Positions 19,501-29,700 of a stretch of 64,000 nt of DNA are shown here, piece after piece. The stretch lies in contig JASJDR010000002.1 of the NCBI GenBank assembly GCA_030065615.1, forward strand, positions 18,414 through 82,413, given 5' to 3'. The notes under the pieces were generated by a model that did not search any database, was not told where the DNA came from, and was given only the letters and a program-made list of their open reading frames with translations. The translations under genes and the position numbers were made by a program. This stretch comes from Xenococcus sp. MO_188.B8. GTDB lineage: Bacteria; Cyanobacteriota; Cyanobacteriia; Cyanobacteriales; Xenococcaceae. Position 1 is the stretch's first letter; each line of letters starts with the position of its first letter.

Positions 19501-21034
19501 GGCGCTCTTCAAAACTAATGGCGATCGCATCGGGATTTTTAGTGACCTGTTGTTCGAAAAGTTGATGAATGCACCGATCTTGAGGATACTCAGCTTTGGT
19601 GTTATTCCAATCAAATATTAGTTGATGATATTCTGAATCTTTTAACAGAGGAACATCAACTAATCTTCGCTGGGGATTTTCTACAAATTCTCGAAGTAAT
19701 TTTTCCAGTTGCCCCAACATCCGAGCGATCATATCATCATCAAATCTAAAGCTGTCAAATGTTATCTTTAGTTTTAAAGATTTTCCACCATAGCCATTAA
19801 GCAACAAAGGATAATGAGTCTGCTCTAATAGTTGGCACTCTCGATTTATCCAATTACCTCCTTTAGATTCCATTGTCTCAGTTAAATCAGAATGCTCGAA
19901 AACAACAACACTTTCAAATAGAGAGCTGCCATTTTTTACATCGCTCCATTCTTGCACTTTGACTAAAGGAGTATGCTCAAAATCTCGTAGTGCAACCCAC
20001 TGAGTACGTAACTCTTTGAGCCAAGGTAACAGTCTTGTATCGTTGGTAACTTTAGTCCGGATAGGTAGCGTATTGATAAAAAGTCCAACCATCTCTTCTA
20101 CCTTTTCAATAGAAGAATAGCGACAAGCCCTAGTTACCCCAAAAACAACGTCGGAGTCTCCACTGTAACGATGGAGAAGTAATGCCCATGCCCCTTGAAC
20201 TAGGCTATTTAAAGTCAGTTTCTGTTCTGTAGCTAAAGATGTTAAAGCAGCAGTTAATTCTGCGGTCAATTGAGTTTTTTTAGATTTATACTGCTCGTTA
20301 ACAGTCTGTCTTGAGCTTTTAGAGTTTGAGTTTAAATCAAAGTTACTTCTTGAAATTAGGGATTCACCACCACTTAAGCTTAAGGAATAACCACGCATAG
20401 TAGGTATTTGAGTTGGAGTAGTAAATCCCTGTAATTTGATTTTCCAAAATGTCTTTGCTCCTTCAAAAGACTGCGCCTGTAGCCAATCAATATAATTTTT
20501 GTACGGGGAACGTTGAGGTAGAGTACATATTTGGTTGTGCAAAGATGCATCGTAAAGCTCAAAAACTTCTTGCAAAACAGTTGAAATAGAACGACCGTCT
20601 AACAGAGCATGATGAAATGTCCAAACTAAAATGTAATCTGCTTCCTGCTGTTGAAATAATGCCAAACGCATTAAAGGTGGTCGGTCAATATCGAAGCCTC
20701 TATAACGGTCATGTTGTAAATAATCATTAAGCTTATTCCATCGAACTGCTTCGGTTGAATTTTGCCACTCCTGCTGTATAAAAGGAAGCTCAACTTGACC
20801 ATGAACGAACTGCTGAAGCTGGTCTGTTTTATCGAAGCTAAAGCTAGTTCTTAAAATGGGATGCATCTCCAACACTTGTTTCCAGCTTTGAATTAATGCT
20901 GAAACATCAATTTTTTGATGTAAATGACAAACAACCTGTTCGATATAATAGCCAGACTGACCATCAAAACTGGTGTGAAACAGCATTCCCTGCTGCATGG
21001 GAGATAATGGATAAGAAGCTTCAATAAAATTCAT
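16586..21034 (-). CDS. NRPS C-A(monooxygenase)A-PCP, Gly-like code
   Basis: I start at the ATG at 21032-21034 (MNFIEASYPLSPMQQGMLFH) because the extra 17 codons upstream begin with TTG and add no domain. The condensation domain keeps HHALLDG near residue 143. The adenylation domain begins near 480, with VIYTSGSTGKPKG near 640 and the A4 motif FDISVLELLW. Between A4 and A5 there is an inserted FMN-dependent luciferase-like monooxygenase, about residues 720-1075 (DFSLFYFSS, GFQAIWTPERHFHAFGG, GRVGISFAAGWQPNDF). The adenylation fold resumes at LADLIQQHEVTHLQCTPSMA and YGPTETTIWS. Pocket residues read D-I-L-Q-M-G-M-I-W, close to the known Gly code DILQLGLIW. A carrier domain ends the protein (GGNSLIAVS). 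MtaG of myxothiazol has this arrangement and forms a terminal amide by hydroxylating bound glycine. Confidence 0.92.
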   Translation of the reverse strand: MNFIEASYPLSPMQQGMLFHTSFDGQSGYYIEQVVCHLHQKIDVSALIQSWKQVLEMHPILRTSFSFDKTDQLQQFVHGQVELPFIQQEWQNSTEAVRWNKLNDYLQHDRYRGFDIDRPPLMRLALFQQQEADYILVWTFHHALLDGRSISTVLQEVFELYDASLHNQICTLPQRSPYKNYIDWLQAQSFEGAKTFWKIKLQGFTTPTQIPTMRGYSLSLSGGESLISRSNFDLNSNSKSSRQTVNEQYKSKKTQLTAELTAALTSLATEQKLTLNSLVQGAWALLLHRYSGDSDVVFGVTRACRYSSIEKVEEMVGLFINTLPIRTKVTNDTRLLPWLKELRTQWVALRDFEHTPLVKVQEWSDVKNGSSLFESVVVFEHSDLTETMESKGGNWINRECQLLEQTHYPLLLNGYGGKSLKLKITFDSFRFDDDMIARMLGQLEKLLREFVENPQRRLVDVPLLKDSEYHQLIFDWNNTKAEYPQDRCIHQLFEQQVTKNPDAIAISFEERQLTYRQLNEQANQLAHYLQLQGVGPDDLVGLHMKPSLEMMVGLLGIHKAGGAYLPLDPNFPQSRLTFMLGDSEASVILTQQQLIPNLLVESNIRILPIDTLREEIAQQPVTNPNSMVKPENLSYVIYTSGSTGKPKGVMVEHRNVSNFFTGMDSVIEPEPPGVWLAVTSLSFDISVLELLWTLARGFKVVIYNPEREQVQSSSHKFKFQNEEKAIDFSLFYFSSHEAGEDATDKYRLLLEGAKFGDAHGFQAIWTPERHFHAFGGLFPNPAVTSSALAAITEHIQIRAGSCVSPLHNPVRLTEDWSVVDNLSKGRVGISFAAGWQPNDFVLQPGNFHDRKAIMFDQIEEVQTLWRGESVTYPNDKGENVEVRTLPRPIQPQLPVWITAAGNPETFQMAGAKGFHILTHLLGQTLDELADKITIYRRAWIENGHSGEGIVTLMLHTFVGENDDTVRELVRQPMRHYLASSLNLIKLAAWSFPTFKQKTTDEMGQFSVSHLSEQEWDDVLDFSFERYFETSGLFGTVEKCLQKVDQIKGIGVNEIACLIDFGVNTDKVLAQLPLLHQVKERAHEQLTLTPEIQENSSSLADLIQQHEVTHLQCTPSMASILLSDTATREAMRQLRCMMLGGEPFSESLATQLRQIIPGQIHNMYGPTETTIWSATYKLDRVEGIVPIGRPIANTELYVLDKHLQPVPVGVPGELFIGGKGVTRGYLNRPELTQERFVPNPFNLSSGEYLYRTGDLVCYRQDGNLEFLGRADFQVKVRGYRIELGEIETILSRHETVKEAVTLVREDMPGDRRLVAYVLPQTRSQLSDTLLREYLGSQLPEYMVPSHFVILEVFPLTPNNKVDRKALPAPITIAHSEETSKEKAYTPIEETLIEIWQEVLQIRQLETGDNFFNLGGNSLIAVSLISKIRTTFNIDLPLLSLFRAPTIRAMAAQIEELLINQSTPHELELALKELEQSSDQTVFV

Positions 21035-21111
21035 TGATTTGAGTTTTCTTTTGATTAAATAATTTATCTTGTTGTGGATACGCAACTATCACTTAAGATT
21101 TATTAAAACTT

Positions 21112-22482
21112 TTACTTAGAAATGTTAAATTCATTAAGGGATTGACTTGTTTTTACAGGTTGAGAGACACTTTCTCCGATTTCATTAATAGCTACAACCC
21201 TATAAAAAGAGTTGGGATTAGCTTTGCGGTCTCGAAATTCTAGAGCAATCTGGGTAGGCTTTGGGGTATCGCCAAAACCATGACTTTGTCCTTTAAAGGT
21301 TTGAATCAGTGAATTATTGCGATAGATGCGAAATGAAGGTAAACCATTTTCTAGATCGGGAGTAAAATTCCATGTTATTAAAACCTCTTTTGGCTTGATT
21401 TCTCTAGCACGTACATCATTTGGTGCTTTAGGCTTGCGAGTTGGTGAAACTTTTCCTGTAGTCACATATTCCTGCCATTTCCTTGCTATTTCCTCATTGG
21501 GAAGCCAGGCTGCTTCTAAAGGATTTCCTAGGTACTGATTTGCTGGAGCTATTTCATGAGTAACGATATTGCCCAGCCATCCTTGAGTTTGATCGATTGA
21601 ACGAAGTTTATTACTGTCTTTCACGAGTCTCATAGTTATTAAAGCATCTAGATAAGGGATAGCTATCAACCTAGAGTTGGCAGTTTCGTGACCTGCATTT
21701 GCTTCTATGGCAATCGACCATAATGCATCTAATCTACGATAACGACGAAATATTGTTTGAGGTAATTCTATAGTTTCGTATGGAACTATCTGATCATTTT
21801 CTCCCAAAGAAAACATAACTGGGATATTAGTTAGTTGTTGATTAATACCCAAAAAAGTGAAACCTCCGCCACGTAGACCTACCATAGCAATAGTACGTTC
21901 GGGATATTCTTGAAGCATTTGAGCGGCCCAGTCTGCACCGCCAGAATGCCCCCATAAAATCCACGGTACCTGATTAAATTCATCTCGCTTGCTTTGTTCA
22001 GTAACTATATCTAACGCATGCAAAAAGGTATCTCTGGAGCCATAGTTAATTAGAGCCCAATCTTCACATCTTCCCTCACCAACTAACAACTTTGTTCCCA
22101 TTAGCGCAAATTGATGTTTCAATGCTAATGCTTGCCATTGCAAATCACTAGCATGGTTTAGTCCAGAAATCGCAGCATCATTACCACATCCATGTTGCTT
22201 GACTAATACTCCGCGAACTTGCTCGATTCCTTCGGGAATCCAAACCTTGTATTCTGCTGTAAGATAGCGGTTTTTTTCTGAAGAAGGAATTGCAACCCTA
22301 TAATAGTTTCCAGGTAAACTAATCCCATCTATTTTAATCGACTGTTGTGGCTTAGAACTCAGTTTAGCAACAGTTCGCCAACCAAAATAACCTAAAGTTG
22401 AAGTTACTGTGGCAATCAACAAGTATTTAAGGGGAAAATTTAAAAACACGATTTTATAGAGCTTTGGCAATACAGGTTGCAA
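21112..22482 (-). CDS. Alpha/beta hydrolase with fibronectin III tail
   Basis: 456 residues if translated from the TTG at 22480-22482; a GTG at 22447-22449 would remove 11 residues and also the 29-base overlap with the upstream NRPS gene. A hydrophobic segment near residues 17-37 (YLLIATVTSTLGYFGW) suggests a membrane anchor or uncleaved signal. The hydrolase core shows KQHGCGN, the nucleophile elbow WGHSGGADWA near residue 175, and a likely catalytic His in NAGHETANSRLI. Residues about 345-445 form a fibronectin type III domain (APNDVRAREIKPKEVLITW). Its place inside the operon, overlapping a TE-bearing synthetase, suggests it trims or modifies the product, perhaps during export. That is inference. 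Confidence 0.8.
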   Translation of the reverse strand: MQPVLPKLYKIVFLNFPLKYLLIATVTSTLGYFGWRTVAKLSSKPQQSIKIDGISLPGNYYRVAIPSSEKNRYLTAEYKVWIPEGIEQVRGVLVKQHGCGNDAAISGLNHASDLQWQALALKHQFALMGTKLLVGEGRCEDWALINYGSRDTFLHALDIVTEQSKRDEFNQVPWILWGHSGGADWAAQMLQEYPERTIAMVGLRGGGFTFLGINQQLTNIPVMFSLGENDQIVPYETIELPQTIFRRYRRLDALWSIAIEANAGHETANSRLIAIPYLDALITMRLVKDSNKLRSIDQTQGWLGNIVTHEIAPANQYLGNPLEAAWLPNEEIARKWQEYVTTGKVSPTRKPKAPNDVRAREIKPKEVLITWNFTPDLENGLPSFRIYRNNSLIQTFKGQSHGFGDTPKPTQIALEFRDRKANPNSFYRVVAINEIGESVSQPVKTSQSLNEFNISK

Positions 22483-25400
22483 GTTTTTTAGCGAGAGTTG
22501 GCGAGCTAACTATCGAAGTGTGATGGCCAGGAATGCGATAGATTTCCACACCTTCTAGGGCAATCTTGCCCCAGCCCAATTTTGTTTCTAACCTATAACC
22601 AGGAGGGAATTCCCCCGCACGGAATAAAGTAATTTTCCCAGCATAGGGTCGGTGCAAATAGCTTTTGTGTAGTTTATTGTAGTGAGAATCCATTTGTTCG
22701 AGATTCTTCGTTATGGAGCTTTCGATATTTCTAAGAGATTGTTTACGTTCGTAAAATGACCAAGGAGAACGTAGGAGGATATATTGGCTAATGCGATTCA
22801 TCAGTTCTGTTAGGCAGTCGGATTTTTGCGCAGCTCGTTCGCTGGATATCTCGGGCAGATTGGCAGAAGACGAATTAACAGCAGACGGTTTAGAACTCCG
22901 ATTTTGGCGAATCGATCTGACACCCGAGCGTAGTTGCTGCCAAGTTTTAATTGGGTCGAGGCTCGATTGTTTGGCAGTCCAACGAGGTAAACTAAATCGA
23001 ATTCCATAGTGGATTGATGAAATAAAGCGAGGTAGAGGTGGTAGTAGTTCTGAAGCATCGGGACCGAGACAATCAAACATAGCTAATAATGCTACTTTTT
23101 CACCCTGACTCTTTAGTTGCTGTGACATTTCCAGGGCAATATTACCCCCATTAGATAAACCACAGAGGAGATAAGGACCCTGGGGTTGAACTTGCTGAAT
23201 TTGCTCAATGTAGTCCGCCGCCATTTCCTGAATACTTTGAGCGATTGGCTGATTTTTATTAATTTCTCTTCCTTGCAGTCCGTATACTGGTTGAGAGGAG
23301 TCTAGGTTCTCCGCTAGTTTGCGGTAAATTAAAACGTTAAACCCACCGCCATGAATACAGAACAGGGGTATTTTATTGTTATCACCAGTTTTGATTTTTA
23401 CCAAAGGCGACCAACTATTTTTTACCCTTGCTTTCTCGACCGATCTAGCTAGTTCTCTAATAGTAGGTGCTTGCAAAAGAGTTGAGAGAGGTAAACTTTT
23501 ACCTAATTTCTCTTCAATTAAAGTGAATAGGTTTACTGCGAGCAACGAATTACCGCCTAATTCAAAAAAGTTATCTGTAATGCCGATCAAGTCTATCCCT
23601 AAAAGCTCTTGCCAGATTTCGATTAGTTGACCTTCAATTGCTTGAGAATTGAAATTGCGAACTGTTTCTGCTTCAATTTTGAGGAATCGGGGACTAGCTT
23701 GGGATAATCGATTGCTGTCGACTATGCCATATTCATCAAGAGGTAAACTAGTCAAATCGATGAAACTAGAAGGAATAGCATAAGCAGGAATTTTTTCTTT
23801 GAGAAAATCGTGTAATTGGGCTGGAGTAATACTTGCTCCTTTCTGGAGGACGAGATATGCGATGTACGGAGAAACCTCAGAGTCTTGAGGAACTAGTTCA
23901 AGATAAACTTCTGCGATCGCTTGATGTTGTTCGATGATTCGTTCGATCTCATTGAGAGAGATCTGGCGATCTCCACGAGCTTTTTTGACCAAGCTACCGT
24001 CGCTCAGGTAGCAAGCTTTATCTCCAGTTTTAAACAGACGCGCATTGGCTTCTGAACCGAAAGAATCGCGGATAAAACGTTGTTCGGTTAATTCCGAGCA
24101 ATTTAAATAACCAGATGCCAAGTTATCACCACCGATATATAGATCTCCTACAACACCGATGGGAACGGGATGGAAATAGCGATCTAGAATCTGAATCGTA
24201 CTATTAGGTACTGGTTTTCCTAAAGTAAAATTCTCTTCCTCCCTCGACGGAACATAGGCGGTAATGGCAGGGTTTTCAGGAGCGTTGTAAAGAAAAGTTA
24301 ACTCTGGCACGTCTTCTCGCTGTAACCACTGATGTACCACTGGCAGGGATAGCCTTTCTCCAACCACTACAATCCGCTCTAGTGACTTTAAACTGGCGGG
24401 GTGTTTTGTGGCTAGGTAATTAAATAGTCGAACGGGCAAAGACAGACACGAGAGTTTGCTTTCTCGGATAAAATCAGCTAGAGTTTCACTTTGTTTGATC
24501 ATGGCAGGCAGAATCGTCAAAGACGAACCATTGAGTAAAGCTCCCCAAATTTCTAGCATAGCCAGATTGCTATCGTAGGGGGAGTGTTGGAGTACTCTGG
24601 TTCCTAACTGACAATTGAAATAGAAAGCATCACTATTTTGCGCGATCGCTTGATGGCTGAATTTAACTCCCAAACGTTCGTTATCCTGCCTTAGTTCGTA
24701 AAGCACGTAGGCTAGAGACTCGGATAAAATTTCTTTTGCTAGATTAGACTGGTTTTTCTGAGAGATAATCTCCCATTCTTCATTGCCACAAATTACCTTA
24801 CAGGATTGGGTCATGGGCATTGTCTGCCGTAAACTTTCCCGAGTCAGAAAGAGGTCGAATTGAGTATTCTTAAAAATCTCGATCTTTTCTTCTGTCGTCA
24901 TCTGTGAAGTGAGAGGAACGCAAACTCCTCCTAGTTTCAATATGGCTAAGAAGCTAATGATTGCTTCACTAGAACGAGGTAAATAGACCCCAACGTAAGC
25001 TCCCGATTTTAAACCCAGAGATTGCAGATAATGGGCTAGCTGGTTGGCTTTTTGGTTTAATTCTCGGTAAGTAAGTCGCTCGCAAACCGACATGATCGCT
25101 ATCGCTTCGGGATTTTGTTTGACTTTTTCTTCAAAAACTCGGTGAATTGCTTGTTTCGTCGAGGTGACAAGAGAAGCATGATTGAGATCCTGTAACAGTT
25201 TTTGTTCTGCTGTAGTCAGCAGCGGTAACTCAGAGACGGGGAGATCTGGATTGGCAACAATACCTGCTAATAAAATCTGCCAATGCTCCAAAATTCTGAC
25301 AATCGTGCTTTCGTCAAATAAATCCTGGTTATATTCCAGAACAGTTCGCAAGCCCAGATCGGTTTCGCGCATTACCAGACTAAGATCAAACTTGGTCTGT

Positions 25401-26764
25401 CCGATATAAACGTAGCCGAACAAAGAGGTGATTTTTAGACCATCTAATTCAATGGACGACAGCGAATTCTCTCCCTTCCAGGGAGGATTGAGGGCAAATA
25501 TGATCTGTAATAGAGGGGATCTTGCCGATTTGGATTTGAACTCTTGAATCAGTCTACCGAATGGTACGCTGCTGTGTTCGTCTGCCCACAATACCGACTT
25601 GCGAATTGTCGCTAATAACTCGCGAAATGAAATTTGCTGGGGAAAACGAGTGCGAATGGGCAGGGTCCTGGTAAAAATCCCGATTAGTCTTTCTAGCTCG
25701 ACTTGGGTACGACCCGAATGGGAAAAACTAACTACAATGTCGTCATTATTGGTGTAGCGATGCAACAATACATTCAACGCAGCAATCAAAACCATAAACA
25801 AAGTACAATCCGATTCCCGACCCAGATTATTAAGTCCTTGATTCAACTTTACAGGCAACATCGCATATTGCCTGGCACCTTTAAAAGTTGCCCGAGGTGG
25901 TCGCAGCCGATCTGTTGGCAGGTTTAGAGTAGCAAGATTGTCACCCAACTGTTCCTTCCAGCGAGCGAGTTCGGATGCGATCGCGGTTTCATCTCGCTGA
26001 CCGCGTTCCCAGGCAGCATAATCGACATATTGAACGGGTAACTCGGCTAAAGGTAAGGGTTTACCTGCAGCCAAGGCTTGATAGATCGCGACCAGTTCGC
26101 GAAAGAGGATTCCCGCAGAGGTTCCATCACAAATGATGCGATGGATATTAACGACTGCAATAAAATCATCCTCGCGTAACTGAAGCATACTGATGCGCAA
26201 TAGCGGTCCAGTTGCTAAGTTAAAGGTAATGCAGCTTTCACGATTAGCAACGGATCTGGCTTCCGCTTCTCTTGCCGATGGGGGGATCTGTTGGAGGTCG
26301 ATAATATGAATTGGCAGGGTTAATGCTGGTGTAACTTTTTGTATTGGCTTGCCATTTACTAGGGGAAAAGTAGAACGCAGGATCTCGTGTCTGCGAATAA
26401 TCTCATTTTGACTTTGTTCGAATAGAGCGAGATCGAGTTTGCCCTGAAAACGATAGACATAGGGCATATTGTCGATGGGATTATTAGGCTCTAACTGATT
26501 TTGCAGCCAAATAGCTTCTTGAGATAAAGATAGAGGCAACTGCTCGGTTCGGGGAATCTTCTTGATCGGTGCAACTTTTGATGCTGCCTCAAGAGCAATA
26601 TCTTTTAAAACCGAGATGATTGCTGCTTTGTTCTGTTTTAATTCAGCGACGATCTCGGGAGTCATTGCTCCTGGAGGAGCTTTATATCGCAGGCGTTCTC
26701 CATCCAACCATAACTGAATCTTACAACTGGCAAGCTGGGTTATAAAATTATCGATCTGGTTCAT
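22454..26764 (-). CDS. NRPS TubC-C*-A*-PCP-TE with degenerate C and A
   Basis: 1436 residues. Residues 1-60 are a TubC-type docking domain (IQLWLDGERLRYKAPPGAMT). The condensation domain starts near 72 (PLSLSQEAIWLQNQ), but its core motif near 211 is HRIICDG, so the catalytic His is Arg. The adenylation domain (about 525-1020) keeps LTYRELNQKANQLAHYL and TGDK, but the P-loop TSGSTGKPKG is replaced by LRQDNERLG, the A8 motif reads KARGDRQISLNEIE, and the catalytic A10 Lys of NGK is missing (EYGIVDS). It is therefore probably inactive. The carrier (FFELGGNSLLAVNLF, Ser near 1070) and thioesterase (PLFCIHGGGFNVLIY, GLSNGG near 1204, GHHTS near 1414) look intact. It overlaps the previous gene by ATGA. 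Confidence 0.9.
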   Translation of the reverse strand: MNQIDNFITQLASCKIQLWLDGERLRYKAPPGAMTPEIVAELKQNKAAIISVLKDIALEAASKVAPIKKIPRTEQLPLSLSQEAIWLQNQLEPNNPIDNMPYVYRFQGKLDLALFEQSQNEIIRRHEILRSTFPLVNGKPIQKVTPALTLPIHIIDLQQIPPSAREAEARSVANRESCITFNLATGPLLRISMLQLREDDFIAVVNIHRIICDGTSAGILFRELVAIYQALAAGKPLPLAELPVQYVDYAAWERGQRDETAIASELARWKEQLGDNLATLNLPTDRLRPPRATFKGARQYAMLPVKLNQGLNNLGRESDCTLFMVLIAALNVLLHRYTNNDDIVVSFSHSGRTQVELERLIGIFTRTLPIRTRFPQQISFRELLATIRKSVLWADEHSSVPFGRLIQEFKSKSARSPLLQIIFALNPPWKGENSLSSIELDGLKITSLFGYVYIGQTKFDLSLVMRETDLGLRTVLEYNQDLFDESTIVRILEHWQILLAGIVANPDLPVSELPLLTTAEQKLLQDLNHASLVTSTKQAIHRVFEEKVKQNPEAIAIMSVCERLTYRELNQKANQLAHYLQSLGLKSGAYVGVYLPRSSEAIISFLAILKLGGVCVPLTSQMTTEEKIEIFKNTQFDLFLTRESLRQTMPMTQSCKVICGNEEWEIISQKNQSNLAKEILSESLAYVLYELRQDNERLGVKFSHQAIAQNSDAFYFNCQLGTRVLQHSPYDSNLAMLEIWGALLNGSSLTILPAMIKQSETLADFIRESKLSCLSLPVRLFNYLATKHPASLKSLERIVVVGERLSLPVVHQWLQREDVPELTFLYNAPENPAITAYVPSREEENFTLGKPVPNSTIQILDRYFHPVPIGVVGDLYIGGDNLASGYLNCSELTEQRFIRDSFGSEANARLFKTGDKACYLSDGSLVKKARGDRQISLNEIERIIEQHQAIAEVYLELVPQDSEVSPYIAYLVLQKGASITPAQLHDFLKEKIPAYAIPSSFIDLTSLPLDEYGIVDSNRLSQASPRFLKIEAETVRNFNSQAIEGQLIEIWQELLGIDLIGITDNFFELGGNSLLAVNLFTLIEEKLGKSLPLSTLLQAPTIRELARSVEKARVKNSWSPLVKIKTGDNNKIPLFCIHGGGFNVLIYRKLAENLDSSQPVYGLQGREINKNQPIAQSIQEMAADYIEQIQQVQPQGPYLLCGLSNGGNIALEMSQQLKSQGEKVALLAMFDCLGPDASELLPPLPRFISSIHYGIRFSLPRWTAKQSSLDPIKTWQQLRSGVRSIRQNRSSKPSAVNSSSANLPEISSERAAQKSDCLTELMNRISQYILLRSPWSFYERKQSLRNIESSITKNLEQMDSHYNKLHKSYLHRPYAGKITLFRAGEFPPGYRLETKLGWGKIALEGVEIYRIPGHHTSIVSSPTLAKKLATCIAKAL

Positions 26765-29700
26765 ATTTCTCCCTCTTCATAACCGTTTATATCAGTAGTA
26801 TGATCATTGTGTTGAAAAACTTGATTTGCTGAACGAATTGTTTCGATCCTTTGAGCTAACTCCGCAATGGTTGAAGCCTCAAACAATACTCTGAGCGGTA
26901 ATTTTATCTCCAAGAGCTGGGAGAGGCGAGCAACCAATTTAACTCCAATCAGTGAATGTCCCCCCAATTCAAAGAAGTTATCGTGAATTCCTATCTGTTT
27001 GTGACCCAATACTTCGAGCCAAATCTGGGTAACTTGTTCTTCAAGGGCATTACGGGGTGCAATGTAGTCAATTGTAGATTGTCTGCTATCAAAATCTGGT
27101 TCGGGAAGAGCCCTGCGATCAATTTTACCGCTGGGGGTTAGGGGCAAAGTCTCTAGCTCGACAAAGAAACCAGGAACCATATAGGCAGGTAATTTTTCCT
27201 TCAAAAACTGCCTGAGCTGAGAACCAATTTGAGGATCGGACTTCGATTCGGTGGTGGGTACAAAGTAAGCGACTAAACTTTTATCGCCTGAATTATCTTC
27301 TCTTAAAGCAACAACTGCCGTTTCAATCTGAGAATGCTTGAGCAGATTTGCTTCAATTTCCCCTGGTTCGATCCGAAAACCCCGAATTTTCACCTGATGG
27401 TCGATTCTGCCTAAAAATTCAATGTTACCGTCAGCTAAGAAACGGACAAAATCTCCCGTTCTGTAAAGTTGTGACTGGCTTTGATTAACTGGATTGCTAA
27501 TAAATTTCTCTGCCGTTAACTCTTGGCGATCAAGATATCCCCTTGCTAATCCCGCTCCGCCAATGTACAGTTCTCCTGGAACTCCGATGGGAACTAGTTG
27601 ACGAAATCTGTCTAAAACGTAAGTCTGAAGATGAGGAAGAGGACGACCAATCGGTACTTCACCTTCGATAGAGGAGCTGGAGGGAATTCGATATACTGTC
27701 GCGCTAACGGTCGTTTCCGTCGGTCCATAAGAATTGATAAGTTGCAGGTGATCGCTTTTACCAGAACGGGCAAGATATTTGTTCCAGGATTTGACGGGTT
27801 CTGACAAGACTTTTTCTCCACCGATAATTATCATACGGACAGATTGTGGCAGCTCAGCTGCAGTATTAGTCAGCTCGTTGACCAACTCATACCAGTAAGC
27901 GGTTGGTAGATCTAAGATGGTTAATTGCCAATCTTTGCAGGAATGCAAAAAAGTTCCTACTTCCAGCATTTCATCAGTACGCAATACCAAAGTACTACCA
28001 GATATCAAACTAGTATAAATTTCTTCAACCGCTGCATCAAAGTTGATCGAAGAGAATTGCAGTATGCGATCACTTGCCACAATCTCATATTCCGCTACCG
28101 CTGCCCGAACAAAGCTGCTCAAAGCAAGATGAGGGATCATTACGCCCTTTGGCTTACCTGTAGAGCCAGATGTATAAATTACGTATGCCAGATTATTGCC
28201 TGTATTAATTTTGGGGAGATTTTCCCGACTCTGAAGCGAAATTTTATCCCAATCAGAATCCAGGTAAACCGTCTGGGCTTGATGTTCTGGTAGTCGAGAC
28301 TGTACCTGGCTTTGGGTAAGCAAAATTGATACCTTTGCATCTTCCACCATATAAGCCAGACGTTCGGCAGGATAGGCAGGATCGAAAGGCACGTAAGCAC
28401 CACCAGCTTTAAGGATAGCTAGTAGTCCGACAATCATTTCTAAAGAGCGATTTACGCAAAAGCCCACCAGCACTTCTGGGGCAACACCCAAATCTTGCAG
28501 ATAATGAGCCAATTGGTTAGCTCGCTCGTTTAGTTCACGATAGGTAAGCTGTCGCTCGCGATCAATTAATGCCACTGCATCGGGAGTACGTTCTACTTGT
28601 TCTTCAAATAGCTGATGAATGCAGACATCGGGATAATCTGCTGCGGTTTGATTCCACTGGTGGAGCAACTGCCGTTCCGCTTCAGGTAGTAAGGGAAGAG
28701 TCGCGATTGTCTCCTCTGGATTAGTAACGATGCTCGTTAATAACCTGTCAAACTCTGCCAGACGACAACGAATTGTATCGCGATCAAACAAGTTGGTATT
28801 GTACTGACATTCAAGGTTAACCCGTCCGTTGACGCTAGTAGCATTGATAGATAGCTCGAAGTTTTCAAAACAACGGGGGTTGGTAAAGAAATCAATTTTT
28901 AATCCACCAAAGTTAAATTTCTCTGGTTCAAAATCTTGGTCTACATTGAACACTGCCGAAACCAGGGGGATTCGACTGGAATCTCTGGGGATAGAGAGTT
29001 TTTGCACCAAATTGCCGAAAGTGAACTCCTGATGGTCGTAGGCATCGAGAATCGGCGTGCGACGCGATCGCAGATAATCGCTAAACGACTGCTGCGCTTC
29101 GATCTTTGTTCGCAAGGGGAGCAAATTAACACAATGCCCGACTAAGTTGTATTGGCCCGAAGTAGCCTGTCCAGCAGCGGGAACGCCCACGACTAAATCT
29201 GTTTGTCCGGTAAGGCGATGTAAAAATACTTCAAACCCAGCAATAAGTGTCGTCATCAAACTACAACCACTATTAGAACTCAATCGCTTGAGGTTGTCTA
29301 CTAAATCGGCAGCTAGTGGGAAGTTTTCTTGGGCAGAATTAAATGTTCTCAGCGGAGGTCGAGGACGGTCAGTTGGCAAATCCAATACTGGAATTGAGTC
29401 AGAAAATTTCTCGATCCAGAAATTTTCCGTAGCTATTTTTTCGGGACTATTTGCTTGTGCCTCTTCTAAAATAGCGTATTCGCTAAAGAAATCGACTGGT
29501 TCTAAAATTGGAGTACTGTTTTGTTTTAATGCAGAATAGATTTTACCTAGATCAGAAATTAAAACCCACCAAGACCAACCATCGCAGATAATATGGTGTG
29601 TTGTCAGAATTGTTATGTATTCTTGTCGATCTAGCTGTAGAATCTGTGCGCGAAACAGAGGACCGTGTTCTAAGTCAAAAGGCAGTTTAACAGCTTGTTG

